From Bog-473 sp963807775 (lineage in GTDB: Bacteria > Actinomycetota > Acidimicrobiia > Acidimicrobiales > RAAP-2), in contig CAWECY010000017.1 in NCBI GenBank assembly GCA_963807775.1, forward strand, positions 434,001-498,000: 64,000 nucleotides of DNA, given 5' to 3'. Under the pieces are notes generated by a model, which saw only the letters and a program-made list of their open reading frames with translations, did not search any database and was not told the DNA's origin. Numbering within the stretch: the first letter of the stretch is position 1; every line of letters starts with the position of its first letter. Both the position numbers and the translations under genes were made by a program. Below, piece after piece: positions 8,949 to 17,569 of this stretch.

Positions 8949-9518
8949 CGATCCCCGGCCTTTGTCGCACCTACGGTGACCGACCGACAAATGAGCTGGA
9001 CTTTGCCCATATGACAAATCGTGTGCTCCCACGGTTTGGTGAGCTTCGATGGTCAACTTTGACAGATCTGGCCAGCCATAGCCATGTCCGGTTTGTTGAG
9101 CGCCGCGCCACGCTGGAATCGAAGAGGGCGGTGTCGCCGCGGGCGAAGCTGCCCCGTCAATTGCGCCCCGCAAATGGCCCAAGCCGGCCTGGGCAAGCTT
9201 CAAGAGTGTGTTGGTGCGCTTCGCGCCCTGACCGCTTTCCGGGTGCCGCGTCTCCGCGAGTACGACGATCGTGCCCTCCGAAGTGAACAGAGAAGCCTTT
9301 CCATCGGGCTGGCGCTGATCGACGCAGTCCACCCAAACGTCGACTAGAGCACCCAAACCGCTTCTTCTCGAAAACGTGGCATCAAACCTGCCATGACGCC
9401 AGCTCAGGAGGCGGCTTCATAGGGCACACACACCTGATCGGCCCCCTAATCGCGAGCAGACCTAGGACAAATTGGCGTGGATTTATCTGCGAATTGTTTC
9501 AGTCGATACAAAGCAGCC
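8949..9518. other. Intergenic region, possible gene remnant
   Basis: No intact gene is supported in these 570 bp. On the minus strand at about 9250-9356 a short frame (WVDCVDQRQPDGKASLFTSE and on) faintly recalls the start of SnoaL/NTF2-fold proteins, but the frame loses the family pattern within 40 residues. I treat it as a possible fossil only. The right end leads into the promoter at 9519. Confidence 0.3.
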
Positions 9519-9547
9519 TTGACCTGATATTGCCTGCCGAATACAAT
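9519..9547 (+). promoter_or_regulatory. Sigma70-type promoter of the riboswitch transcript
   Basis: A -35 box TTGACC (9519-9524), a 17-base spacer and a -10 box TACAAT (9542-9547) match the housekeeping consensus closely. Transcription would begin near 9553-9555, about 27 bases before the cyclic di-GMP aptamer and 177 bases before the start codon of the large repeat protein. Confidence 0.7.
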
Positions 9548-9580
9548 CGCAGTTGGATATTGGTGACGTAAGGCTTGTCA

Positions 9581-9660
9581 CCGACGACAAAGGCAAACCC
9601 TCCGCGAGGAGGGGACGCAAAGCTACGGGACTCCTTGAGTTAGCCGGGTTACCGAATCGG
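9581..9660 (+). promoter_or_regulatory. Cyclic di-GMP-I (GEMM) riboswitch aptamer
   Basis: The segment matches the class I cyclic di-GMP aptamer block by block. GGCAAACC is followed by a helix CCTCC/GGAGG capped by a GCGA (GNRA) tetraloop, then the invariant GGGACGCAAAGC, a second hairpin (GCTA...TAGC arms), and the receptor-side GGGTTACCGA. The closing helix is CCGA (9581-9584) with TCGG (9657-9660). In the known structure (Vibrio Vc2) the GGGACGCAAAG strand and the GGGTTACC region form the ligand pocket and tetraloop receptor, and both are present here. It sits between a good promoter and the 1602-residue secreted protein, so it should tune that gene to cyclic di-GMP. Confidence 0.9.
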
Positions 9661-9692
9661 GCACGATCGCTACGCAGACGCACCGGTTTTCT

Positions 9693-9724
9693 AACCCTCC
9701 TTTGCTCGAGGAGCTAGAGGGGGG
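9693..9724 (+). promoter_or_regulatory. Likely expression platform masking the ribosome site
   Basis: CCCTC near 9695-9699 can pair with GAGGG of the Shine-Dalgarno stretch AGAGGGGGG (9716-9724), which lies 6 bases before ATG 9731; a CTCGAG dyad sits inside. No terminator U-tract is visible between aptamer and gene, so control of translation initiation is more likely than attenuation. Whether ligand frees or hides the site cannot be read by eye. Confidence 0.5.
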
Positions 9725-9730
9725 AATTCC

Positions 9731-12700
9731 ATGAAGTACGGCGGCTTGCCGTTCTTCGGTGCTGACGACTCAGCGACGCGCCGAACGCTGTCCCAGGGAC
9801 GAACGTACTCTCGCTCATCTCGGATTGACTGCGGCTTCTGGATTGGATGTTCCAAGCTAGTCAGATGGACCGTCCTCGTTCTCGCTCTTGTCGCGCTGAG
9901 CAGTTTCGCGGTCGACGACGTTTCGCCTTTGCCCATGGCTGCGGGCGCAACGTCCTCTCCCGGTGCGATCACGTCGCCTGGCGCAGATGAGGGCTATTGG
10001 TTGGTGTCCTCGGGCGGGGGGATCTACAACTACGGCGACGCCCCGTTCTACGGGTCCACCGGCGGCCAACATCTCAATGCACCAATAGTCGGCATGGCGG
10101 CCACACCAGACGGGCAGGGCTACTGGCTCGTGGCGTCCGACGGCGGCATCTTCACCTATGGCGATGCTTCGTTCTACGGGTCCACCGGCGGCCTGCATCT
10201 CAATGCACCAATAGTCGGCATGGCGGCCACACCAGACGGGCAGGGCTACTGGCTGGTGTCCTCGGACGGCGGGATCTTCGCCTACGGCGACGCCACGTTC
10301 TACGGGTCCACCGGCGGCATGCACCTGAACCAGCCTGTGGTGGCGATGACGGCCACGCCCGACGGTGCCGGCTACTGGCTGGTGTCCTCGGACGGCGGGA
10401 TCTTCGCCTACGGCGACGCCGCGTTTTACGGGTCCACCGGGGGCATGCACCTGAACAAGCCGGTGGTGGCGATGACGGCCACGCCCGACGGCGCCGGCTA
10501 CTGGCTGGTGTCCTCGGACGGCGGGATCTTCAGCTACGGAGACGCCGCGTTCTACGGTTCGACCGGGGGCATCGACCTGAACAAGCCGGTGGTGGCGATG
10601 GCGGCAACGCCCGACGGCGGCGGTTACTGGCTCGTGGCGTCCGACGGCGGGATCTTCAGCTACGGCGACGCCCCCTTCTACGGGTCCCCCGGCTCCGCGC
10701 TCCTGAACGAACCCGTGGTCGGCATCGGAATGGGCAACACGCTGCGCCGCTCTGGGCGGGCGACCATCAGCATGTCCGCACCGGCCGCGCCGCCTGGACT
10801 CACTGCGGCCGCGCTCTCCTCGAGTTCACTTAGTGTGACCTGGACCAATGAATCAAATGCCCAGGCCGGTGGGGTTGGAGTGGCGGACTACACGGTGAGC
10901 TGCACCGGCGGCGGCTGCTCCACCCCCCAGACGGTGCCTCCTACCGATGGCTCCACGACGAGCGTCACTCTGTCGGGGCTCACGGCGTCTACGAAGTACG
11001 ACGTCAGCCTGACTGCCACGAACCAAAGCAATCTCACTGGGCCACCGTCGACGACTGCGGCGACCACCCAGGCCCCGGTAACCGTTACTCCGTCCACGTC
11101 GACCACCACCGCCCAGCAGTCGGCCAGCGGGTCGGGTGAGGGCTCCATCGTCATCGGGCCTAGCGGCACCGTCACCGACACGGCCACAGTGACGGGCAAC
11201 ACGTCTGCGGGTGCCCCAAGCGGCACCGTCACCTTCACCGAGTGCGGACCGAGCACGTCGACAAGCCCGTGCCTCGCCGGCACTGCCGTCGGGTCGCCCG
11301 TGTCGCTCGGCTCGAGCACGTCGAGCACGTCGAGCGCGACTTCGGCTTCGTTCAAGCCCACAGCGATCGGGACGTACTGCTTTGCGGCGCTCTACACCCC
11401 GGCCAGTGGGGCCAACTACTTGGGCTCGAGTGACAACATGGGCGCGTCAGCCGACCTCAATGAGTGCTTCACCGTGACTCCGGCACCGTCGACCACCACC
11501 GCCCAGCAGTCGGCCAGCGGGTCCGGTGAGGGCTCCATCGTCATCGGGCCCAGCGGCACCGTCACCGACACGGCGACCGTGACGGGCAACACGACTGCGG
11601 GCGCCCCAAGTGGCACCGTCACCTTCACCGTGTGCGGGCCCAGCACATCGACCGGCACATGCACCTCCGGCACCGCCGTCGGGTCGCCCGTATCGCTCAG
11701 CTCGAGTTCATCGAGCGCGTCGAGCGCGACTTCGGCTTCGTTCAAGCCCACCACTATCGGGACGTACTGCTTCGCGGCGCTCTACACGCCGACCAGTGGG
11801 TCCAACTACTCGGGCTCGAGTGACAACATGGGCACGGCGGCGGATCAGAAGGAGTGCTTCTCGGCCGGGTCCACGCCATCGACCACCACAGCCCAACAGT
11901 CGGCCGGCGGGTCCGGTGAGGGCTCCATCGTCATCGGGTCCAGCGTCACCGACACGGCGACCGTCGGCGGCATCACGACGGTGGGCGCCCCAACCGGCAC
12001 CGTCACCTTCACCGTGTGCGGGCCCAGCACATCGACCAGCCCGTGCACGTCCGGCACCGCCGTCGGGTCGCCCGTGTCGCTGACTTCAGCTGGGTCGAGC
12101 ACGTCTAGCGCGACGTCGGCTTCGTTCAAGCCCACCGCGGTCGGGACATACTGCTTCGCGGCGCTCTACACCCCGGCCAGCGGGTCCAACTACTCGGGCT
12201 CGAGCGACAACACGGGTACGACGGCCGACGCCGACGAGTGCCTCACCGTGACTCCGGCACCATCGACCACCACCGCCCAGCAGTCGGCCAGCGGGTCCGG
12301 TGAGGGCTCCATCGTCATCGGGCCCAGCGGCACCGTGACCGACACGGCCACCGTGACGGGCACCACGACGGCGGGCGCCCCAACCGGCACCGTCACCTTC
12401 ACCGAGTGCGGGCCCAGCACGTCGACCAGCCCGTGCACGTCCGGCACCGCCGTGGGATCGCCCGTGTCACTGGCCTCGAGCACGTCGAGCACGTCGAGCG
12501 CGACGTCGGCTTCGTTCAAGCCCACCACGGTCGGGACGTACTGCTTCGCGGCGCTCTACACCCCGGCCAGCGGGTCCAACTACTCGGGCTCGAGCGACAA
12601 CAAGGGCACGACGGCCGACGCCGACGAGTGCCTCACCGTGACTGCGGCACCCTCGACGACCACCGCCCAACAGTCGGCCAGCGGGTCCGGTGAGGGCTCC

Positions 12701-14539
12701 ATCGTCGTCGGGTCCAGCGTCACCGACACGGCGACCCTCAGCGGCACCACCACGGCGGGTGCCCCAACCGGCACCGTCACCTTCACCGAGTGCGGACCGA
12801 GCACCTCGACCCAGTCGTGCACCAGCGGGACCAAGGTGGGCTCCGCGGTGTCCCTCAGCTCGGTCAGCTCGAGCGCCTCGGGAGCCACCTCGGCGTCCTT
12901 CACGCCCACGGCGACGGGCACCTACTGCTTCGCCGCGCTCTACACCCCGGCCAGCGGGTCCAACTACTCGGGCTCGAGCGACAACGCGGGCACGACGGCC
13001 GACGTCGACGAGTGCCTCACCGTGACTGCGGCCGGGTCGACGACTTCCGCCCAACAGTCGGCCAGCGAGTCCAGTGAGGGCTCCATCGTCACCGGGTCCA
13101 GCGTCACCGACACGGCGACCGTCAGCGGCACCACCGCGGCGGGCGCCCCGAGCGGCACCGTCACCTTCACCGAGTGCGGACCGAGCACCTCGACCGAGCC
13201 GTGCCCCAGCGGGACCCAGGTGGGCTCCGCGGTGACCCTGAGCTCGGTCAGCTCGAGCGCGTCGGGAGCCACCTCGGCGTCCTTCACGCCGACGGCGGCG
13301 GGCACCTACTGCTTCGGTGCGCTCTACACGCCGGCCAGCGGGTCCAAATACTCGGGTTCGAGCGACAACACGGGCACGACGGCCGACGCCAACGAGTGCT
13401 TCACCGCCAGCGTGGCGTCGAGCACCTGGTCGTGCAGCAGCGAGACCACCACCGGGAGCTGCACCTTCCCCGCCGATACCACCGACTTCGCCGGCATGAA
13501 CAATCCGAACGAACAGGACGGGCTGGGCTACGAGATCGGCCAGGACGTGTGGTCTCCGATGAGCGGACAGACCCAGGAACTCCAGGCCAACAGCGCTCAG
13601 AACTACGTGGTCACGAGCAACACCCCGACCAACAGCTCAGGATCGGTCACGGCGTATCCCAACGTCGGCACCTACGCCTACACCGGCGTGCTCGATGACT
13701 ACACCTCGCTGACCAGCACCTACGACTTCACCATGCCGATCAACGCCGACACGAGCGCCTGGGCCACCACGGACGACTGGCTGAGCGAGCCGGGCACCCC
13801 CGACGGCACGTGGACCTACGAGGTCCAGATCCACGTCGACTCCTCGGTCAACTCCGCCTACAACTGCCCCTCCACCTTCACCCCGGGCACGTCGACCAGC
13901 CGCGGGAACTACGGCGTGGTGGCGACCAACATCTCCATCGGTGGGTCGCTGTGGTACCTCTGCGACGGCCAGCTGGCCCACAACTCCAACGGCACGTGCC
14001 CGTCGTCGGGCTGCGGAGAGCTGATCTTTAAGAGCGGCGCCACGCAAGGGGCGGTCGATGAACCGCAGACGACGACCGCGTCGGGGACGCTCGACCTCAA
14101 GGGCTTCTTCCAGTGGCTCGAGGACAACGACGTACCGGGTCAGACGTACCCCTACATCCAACCGGGCAGCGCCCTGACAAACCTCTCACAGGGTTGGGAG
14201 ATCAGCTCGACTGACGGGACGTCCGAGCAGTTCGTCAGCAACGGATTCACCCTCGACGCCACCGGTGCCCCGGCGCCCCCGTCCGAGCACCCGAGCGGCA
14301 TCACGTTTACGCCATCGGGGACGAGTTGCGTTCTCAGCTGGTCGGCGGACGCTTCGGCCACGCGGGGCTACGACATCTACTGGTACGGCGGTGGCACTGG
14401 TGCCAACGAGTTCGTCGGTTCAGGAACCAGCTACAGCGTGACGGCTCCCGCAGGCACTGTCGTCTCCGCCGAGCTGGCGTCGAGCGGCAATGGCGGCCAG
14501 GGACCGTGGGCTCCGTACGCGAGCTGCACGATCCCATGA
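9731..14539 (+). CDS. Giant secreted protein: GYWL repeats, FN3, Ig-like repeats, GH12-like domain
   Basis: A 1602-residue protein. A hydrophobic signal or anchor segment lies at about residues 44-62. Six GYWLVSSDGGIF-type 42-residue repeats start at residue 88. A fibronectin-III-like domain spans about 355-450, followed by six Ig-like repeats of roughly 115-130 residues (about 455-1222; Ser/Thr-rich, each with GTVTFTECGPSTS and GTYCFAALYTP with paired cysteines). A GH12-like domain (about 1225-1515, candidate catalytic E1364 in YEVQI and E1490 in GWEI) and a second FN3-like tail complete it. The architecture fits a long stalk presenting a glycan-binding or glycan-cutting head, a matrix or adhesin role. 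The start is fixed by AGAGGGGGG six bases upstream. A cyclic di-GMP riboswitch precedes it. Confidence 0.85.
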   Translation: MKYGGLPFFGADDSATRRTLSQGRTYSRSSRIDCGFWIGCSKLVRWTVLVLALVALSSFAVDDVSPLPMAAGATSSPGAITSPGADEGYWLVSSGGGIYNYGDAPFYGSTGGQHLNAPIVGMAATPDGQGYWLVASDGGIFTYGDASFYGSTGGLHLNAPIVGMAATPDGQGYWLVSSDGGIFAYGDATFYGSTGGMHLNQPVVAMTATPDGAGYWLVSSDGGIFAYGDAAFYGSTGGMHLNKPVVAMTATPDGAGYWLVSSDGGIFSYGDAAFYGSTGGIDLNKPVVAMAATPDGGGYWLVASDGGIFSYGDAPFYGSPGSALLNEPVVGIGMGNTLRRSGRATISMSAPAAPPGLTAAALSSSSLSVTWTNESNAQAGGVGVADYTVSCTGGGCSTPQTVPPTDGSTTSVTLSGLTASTKYDVSLTATNQSNLTGPPSTTAATTQAPVTVTPSTSTTTAQQSASGSGEGSIVIGPSGTVTDTATVTGNTSAGAPSGTVTFTECGPSTSTSPCLAGTAVGSPVSLGSSTSSTSSATSASFKPTAIGTYCFAALYTPASGANYLGSSDNMGASADLNECFTVTPAPSTTTAQQSASGSGEGSIVIGPSGTVTDTATVTGNTTAGAPSGTVTFTVCGPSTSTGTCTSGTAVGSPVSLSSSSSSASSATSASFKPTTIGTYCFAALYTPTSGSNYSGSSDNMGTAADQKECFSAGSTPSTTTAQQSAGGSGEGSIVIGSSVTDTATVGGITTVGAPTGTVTFTVCGPSTSTSPCTSGTAVGSPVSLTSAGSSTSSATSASFKPTAVGTYCFAALYTPASGSNYSGSSDNTGTTADADECLTVTPAPSTTTAQQSASGSGEGSIVIGPSGTVTDTATVTGTTTAGAPTGTVTFTECGPSTSTSPCTSGTAVGSPVSLASSTSSTSSATSASFKPTTVGTYCFAALYTPASGSNYSGSSDNKGTTADADECLTVTAAPSTTTAQQSASGSGEGSIVVGSSVTDTATLSGTTTAGAPTGTVTFTECGPSTSTQSCTSGTKVGSAVSLSSVSSSASGATSASFTPTATGTYCFAALYTPASGSNYSGSSDNAGTTADVDECLTVTAAGSTTSAQQSASESSEGSIVTGSSVTDTATVSGTTAAGAPSGTVTFTECGPSTSTEPCPSGTQVGSAVTLSSVSSSASGATSASFTPTAAGTYCFGALYTPASGSKYSGSSDNTGTTADANECFTASVASSTWSCSSETTTGSCTFPADTTDFAGMNNPNEQDGLGYEIGQDVWSPMSGQTQELQANSAQNYVVTSNTPTNSSGSVTAYPNVGTYAYTGVLDDYTSLTSTYDFTMPINADTSAWATTDDWLSEPGTPDGTWTYEVQIHVDSSVNSAYNCPSTFTPGTSTSRGNYGVVATNISIGGSLWYLCDGQLAHNSNGTCPSSGCGELIFKSGATQGAVDEPQTTTASGTLDLKGFFQWLEDNDVPGQTYPYIQPGSALTNLSQGWEISSTDGTSEQFVSNGFTLDATGAPAPPSEHPSGITFTPSGTSCVLSWSADASATRGYDIYWYGGGTGANEFVGSGTSYSVTAPAGTVVSAELASSGNGGQGPWAPYASCTIP
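9992..10735 (+). repeat. Six tandem 126-bp GYWL repeats
   Basis: These encode the N-terminal repeat array of the large secreted protein. The 42-residue unit has a fixed core (GYWL, GG-I, YGDA, FYGS, G..LN, P-V) and is more varied than the array at 1218-1973. The short YGDA spacing suggests a beta-propeller or beta-solenoid; that fold is inference. Confidence 0.8.
11095..13410 (+). repeat. Six tandem Ig-like repeats, about 350-390 bp each
   Basis: Six units begin with TTTAQQSASGSGEG or a close variant and end near the DECLTV/KECFS segment. Units 2-5 are highly similar in DNA, including repeated TCGAGCACGTCG runs. The Ser/Thr/Gly-rich, cysteine-paired design is typical of bacterial stalk domains. 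Unit 3 and units 5-6 lack the short GPSG insertion seen in the others. Confidence 0.8.
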
Positions 14540-14639
14540 CCGAGATGGGAGAGCCTTAGGGGCACTCAGCGTCGTCAACCTCGGCGGCGACGGTTTCACC
14601 GTGTTGTCTTCGGCAACTGTCAAGGGACATCGGGGCCGG

Positions 14640-15135
14640 GGCTGTCGTCGTTCTCAGCTCGGCCAGTGGCATTGTCGTGGGAGAACCCATCCTCGATGGC
14701 ACGACGTCCGAGACCACGCCGAGCGCGACCACCGTCGCCAGCGTCGCGTCGAACGCGATCACGCTGTCGAACGGCGTGACGACCATCGGCGGCAGTGACC
14801 ATCTCACCCAGCGCTCTCAACTACGGCGACGCCGTGGTTCACGGTTCGACGTGAGGTCTGCACCTCAACGCCGCGAGAGTCCCCTCGCCAACGGTCCGCT
14901 CACCGCCGCCAACCATCCGCTCACTACTGTCCCCGCCACAACGACAGCCCTGCCTCCGGGGTGGTCGTGTACGAGCAGCCCGATCGATCTGGCAGGAACA
15001 TGGACCTACGGAGTGAACTCCGAATGTACGTTTTGGTCCCAAGGGAAACTGGGGCGTCACCGCCACCGAGCTGACCTTTGGAGGCTCCAATGGCGTACCG
15101 GCCGAGTAGTGGCATCTCTGCGAGGGCCAAGCAGC
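14640..15135 (+). pseudogene. Remnant of a third GYWL/GH12-like protein
   Basis: Fragments in different frames match the two intact family members. At about 14816-14875 a broken repeat reads NYGDAVVHGST, stop, GLHLNA. At 14950-15035 PGWSCTSSPIDLAGTWTYG matches the start of the shared C-terminal domain. At 15045-15125 NWGVTATELTFGGSNGVPAE, a stop, then WHLCEGQ matches TATDVTFGGANGVPTQQWHLCDGQ-type sequence of the first protein. Frame changes and in-frame stops show it is not functional. It probably arose by duplication of the neighbouring genes and then decayed. Confidence 0.7.
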
Positions 15136-15146
15136 GCAGCAGTGGT

Positions 15147-15959
15147 CTACCCGAGCCGCGACGGTTTCTCAATAAATGGCATATCGACAACTTCGACTCG
15201 TTCCCAGTGGCGCATGATCCGCTGTCTTCTATAGAGGATCGCCTGTTGCAAGAGCGGGATCTTGTGGCGCACAAGTGGTCCCACCAGCCGTGCTTTGACC
15301 CCGTTTCCCAGCGAATAGAGCCCGATCGTTGATTCGAAGTTAGGATTCTTGGTAACTGGCGGGGGCACCACACAGCGAATGCGATCGAGAATGCCCTCCT
15401 CGTAGAAGAACTGCCAGTCGTCAGAGTTTGTACGAATGGGCACTACATGTTCGATCATGCGCTCGCAGGCCTGGCGAGTTATGACGTAGGCGCCTGCATT
15501 CACCAGTTGACGAGCGTCAATAGGCAGGGCCAGCAGTCGCGAAGACGGAAGGTCGACGGAGCCCACTGAGCTTATTCTCAATGGGCCTGGCGGCGAGCTT
15601 CCGCAGTTTAGCAGCGCTACTTCCGCACCTGTCAGATGAGCACCTACGACGTCGGCTATATCGCATAGGTCAGCGGGCAATGTGACGTCGTCTTCTAATA
15701 TCAACGCAAGATCTCGCCTGTCCTCAAGTATCTTCTGATAGACGCTGAAGTGGCTCAAACAACACCCCGCCATGCCAGCTGGGAACGCGCATCGTGAGGC
15801 TAGTGATGCCAAATCGATTCGGGTGGAGTTATTCAGATCCAAAGTACCGCCGTCGACGGCAGGTATGATCTCGTACTCCAACCTAGTGCGTTCTAACTCT
15901 GCGGTGATATGGGCTCGGCGATCGGTTGAGCGAGCCAAATTGATGACGTACGCGTGCAT
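15147..15959 (-). CDS. Glycosyltransferase family 25 protein
   Basis: A 270-residue protein. It opens with HAYVINLARSTDRRAHI, the GT25 start in which the chain enters a GT-A fold at once, followed by a conserved GMAGCCLSHFSVYQKI segment and the metal-binding LILEDDVTL. GT25 enzymes usually add galactose or glucose to surface glycans. Start ATG 15959 has AGAAGGAA about 7 bases upstream; a longer reading adds 55 residues without family similarity. It lies downstream of the Wzy-like gene on the same strand and may be part of that operon. It is intact, unlike its upstream neighbours. Confidence 0.85.
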   Translation of the reverse strand: MHAYVINLARSTDRRAHITAELERTRLEYEIIPAVDGGTLDLNNSTRIDLASLASRCAFPAGMAGCCLSHFSVYQKILEDRRDLALILEDDVTLPADLCDIADVVGAHLTGAEVALLNCGSSPPGPLRISSVGSVDLPSSRLLALPIDARQLVNAGAYVITRQACERMIEHVVPIRTNSDDWQFFYEEGILDRIRCVVPPPVTKNPNFESTIGLYSLGNGVKARLVGPLVRHKIPLLQQAILYRRQRIMRHWERVEVVDMPFIEKPSRLG

Positions 15960-16289
15960 GGTAAGTTCCTTCTGGTCTTTCTTGCGCGAGCTAACCCTTT
16001 TGCGAGAACCCTCTTCCGCAGCGCCGAAAGGCAGGTGCGGGCCAGAACCCACTTTGCAACACGCTGTAATGATTCCCGATTGGGTCGTTCTGATACAGCC
16101 GCTCCGTCGCCGATGAGCGAACATCCTTCCAGGCTGGAGGGTTAAGAGAGGCGTTGCCTACCACAATGAGGCCTCATCGAGCGGCTGCTCGCGACCTGGA
16201 ACTTCTTCCGACTGGCATTTCACTTCAGGCCCGACTCCGATGCCCGGATACTCGCGCACAGCATCCACGTTCACTTTGCGTCTACAGGA
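15960..16289. other. Intergenic gap between polymerase and GT25
   Basis: These 330 bp separate two same-strand polysaccharide genes. No motif-bearing frame is visible. The gap is long for an operon junction, so GT25 may have its own promoter here; none stands out. Confidence 0.35.
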
Positions 16290-17569
16290 TCATGCTTCGA
16301 TGTCGAGGTACCGCGGATGCTCCGGCCGCGTCGGACCAAAGGTCAAGTCGCTGCCCATCGCGGAAGGGAAGGTGACCAGTGACGCTGCAACAGTCAAATC
16401 GAGAAGATATGGCGACGCGTCACCCAGGCCACTCTCGTTGATGCCGGCGATCAAGCAGTAGACGATCAGGAAGAGTGCCAAGGCTCGTGTGGGTCCCCGT
16501 GCCCGGAAAAGAGCCATCAGCAGCAGCAGCACGAAGATTGCTCCCAACAGCACGTCTCCGACGATGCCCTGATCCTGGTAGATCGACAACCAACTGCTGT
16601 CAATGGGCAGCCCGTTCAATTGCGGATTCGACGATCCGATCACGGAGTCGTTCGACAGGCCGCTTCCGAAGATCACGTTCGTGGTCGGTCGATGGATCGG
16701 CGAGTACCGCCGACCACGCCTTCGTACGACCGGTGAGATTGCGAAGGCTCCTGAGCTATTCTCTCCACGAGCCGCCCAATGTGAGCAGGAACGGTGCCGC
16801 CGGAGCTCCGATCACCACAACAACGAGGAGCCCCACCGCGAAAGTCCTGCGAACCCGTCGCCTTGCGAGCAACAGGCTGCCACCCGCAACCAGCAGGCCC
16901 ATCGAGCATGGCCATGAGGGCCGTACGTGTGTGGGTGAGCACGAGAACGATCATGGCGGGCACCGCGATCATGACGGCTTGGCGGTGAGACACCAGACGG
17001 CATAGCCATAGCAACGCCGTCAGGCCGGCGACCTCGCCCGCGAAGTGGGCAACTCCAGTCGGCCAGATCGGCCAGAGCGTGCCACGTCAGACGGCCACCG
17101 GCCAGGGCTTTTCCGGGTGAGATGAAGAGCCCCAGAACGACCGAGCCCAAAATGAAGCACAATGACGCCCATCTGACTGCGCAGAATCGAGCAGGTCTCG
17201 CCGACCCCACCATGGGGTGAGGAGCCACAGCACGAAGAGAAACACGATCAGGCGGAAGCTTCGGTATTCGGTCCCCAGGCCAACGAGAGCGAACGCTCAT
17301 CATGAGCGAGGTGATTGCGAGCACGGTGTAGAGCCCAAGGAACCAGTTCGGCCGCATGCGCATCCGGGGATTGATGGTCAGTGCCAGCACGAGAGCCAGG
17401 AACAACGCGCCCTGGGTCATCAGTTGGGCGATCCTGTGCGGGATGGGCAGAAGAGACCCTTGCCCGGGAGTGAGCACGTTGAAGACGAGCAGTGCCCACG
17501 ATGATGGAGACCCGCACGCAGGCGCGAGTCGTGTCGCCGGCCCTGGCGAGGACCAGTGACTGCTGCCAT
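16290..17569 (-). pseudogene. O-antigen ligase/polymerase-like (Wzy) membrane protein, frameshifted as sequenced
   Basis: Hydrophobic segments typical of O-antigen ligases continue across three frames. They are LLVFNVLTPGQGSLLPI then LFLALVLALTINPRMRMRP (near 17250-17490), then MIAVPAMIVLVLTHTRTALM (near 16900-17000; TRTAL is a family hallmark), then FAVGLLVVVVIGAPAAPFLL (near 16800-16850), then the C-terminal helices DVLLGAIFVLLLLMALF and ALALFLIVYCLIAGI to the stop at 16290. The likely start is ATG 17569 with GGAG just upstream. Total length near 425 residues is normal for the family. It would polymerise or transfer repeat units at the outer face of the membrane. Frame breaks near 17500, 17230, 17020, 16890 and 16740 could be indel errors. 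Confidence 0.65.

Noticed and set aside
8907..9356. Possible SnoaL/NTF2-fold gene on the minus strand
   Set aside because: Only about 30 residues look family-like and the rest of the frame does not follow the fold, so at best it is a fossil.
11095..13410. Possible CRISPR-like regular repeats
   Set aside because: The repeats are 350-390 bp, in frame, and encode Ig-like domains; there are no short repeats with unique spacers.
14677..15234. A separate 185-residue protein
   Set aside because: Its matching parts belong to the decayed GYWL/GH12-like copy, which switches frame and contains an in-frame stop.
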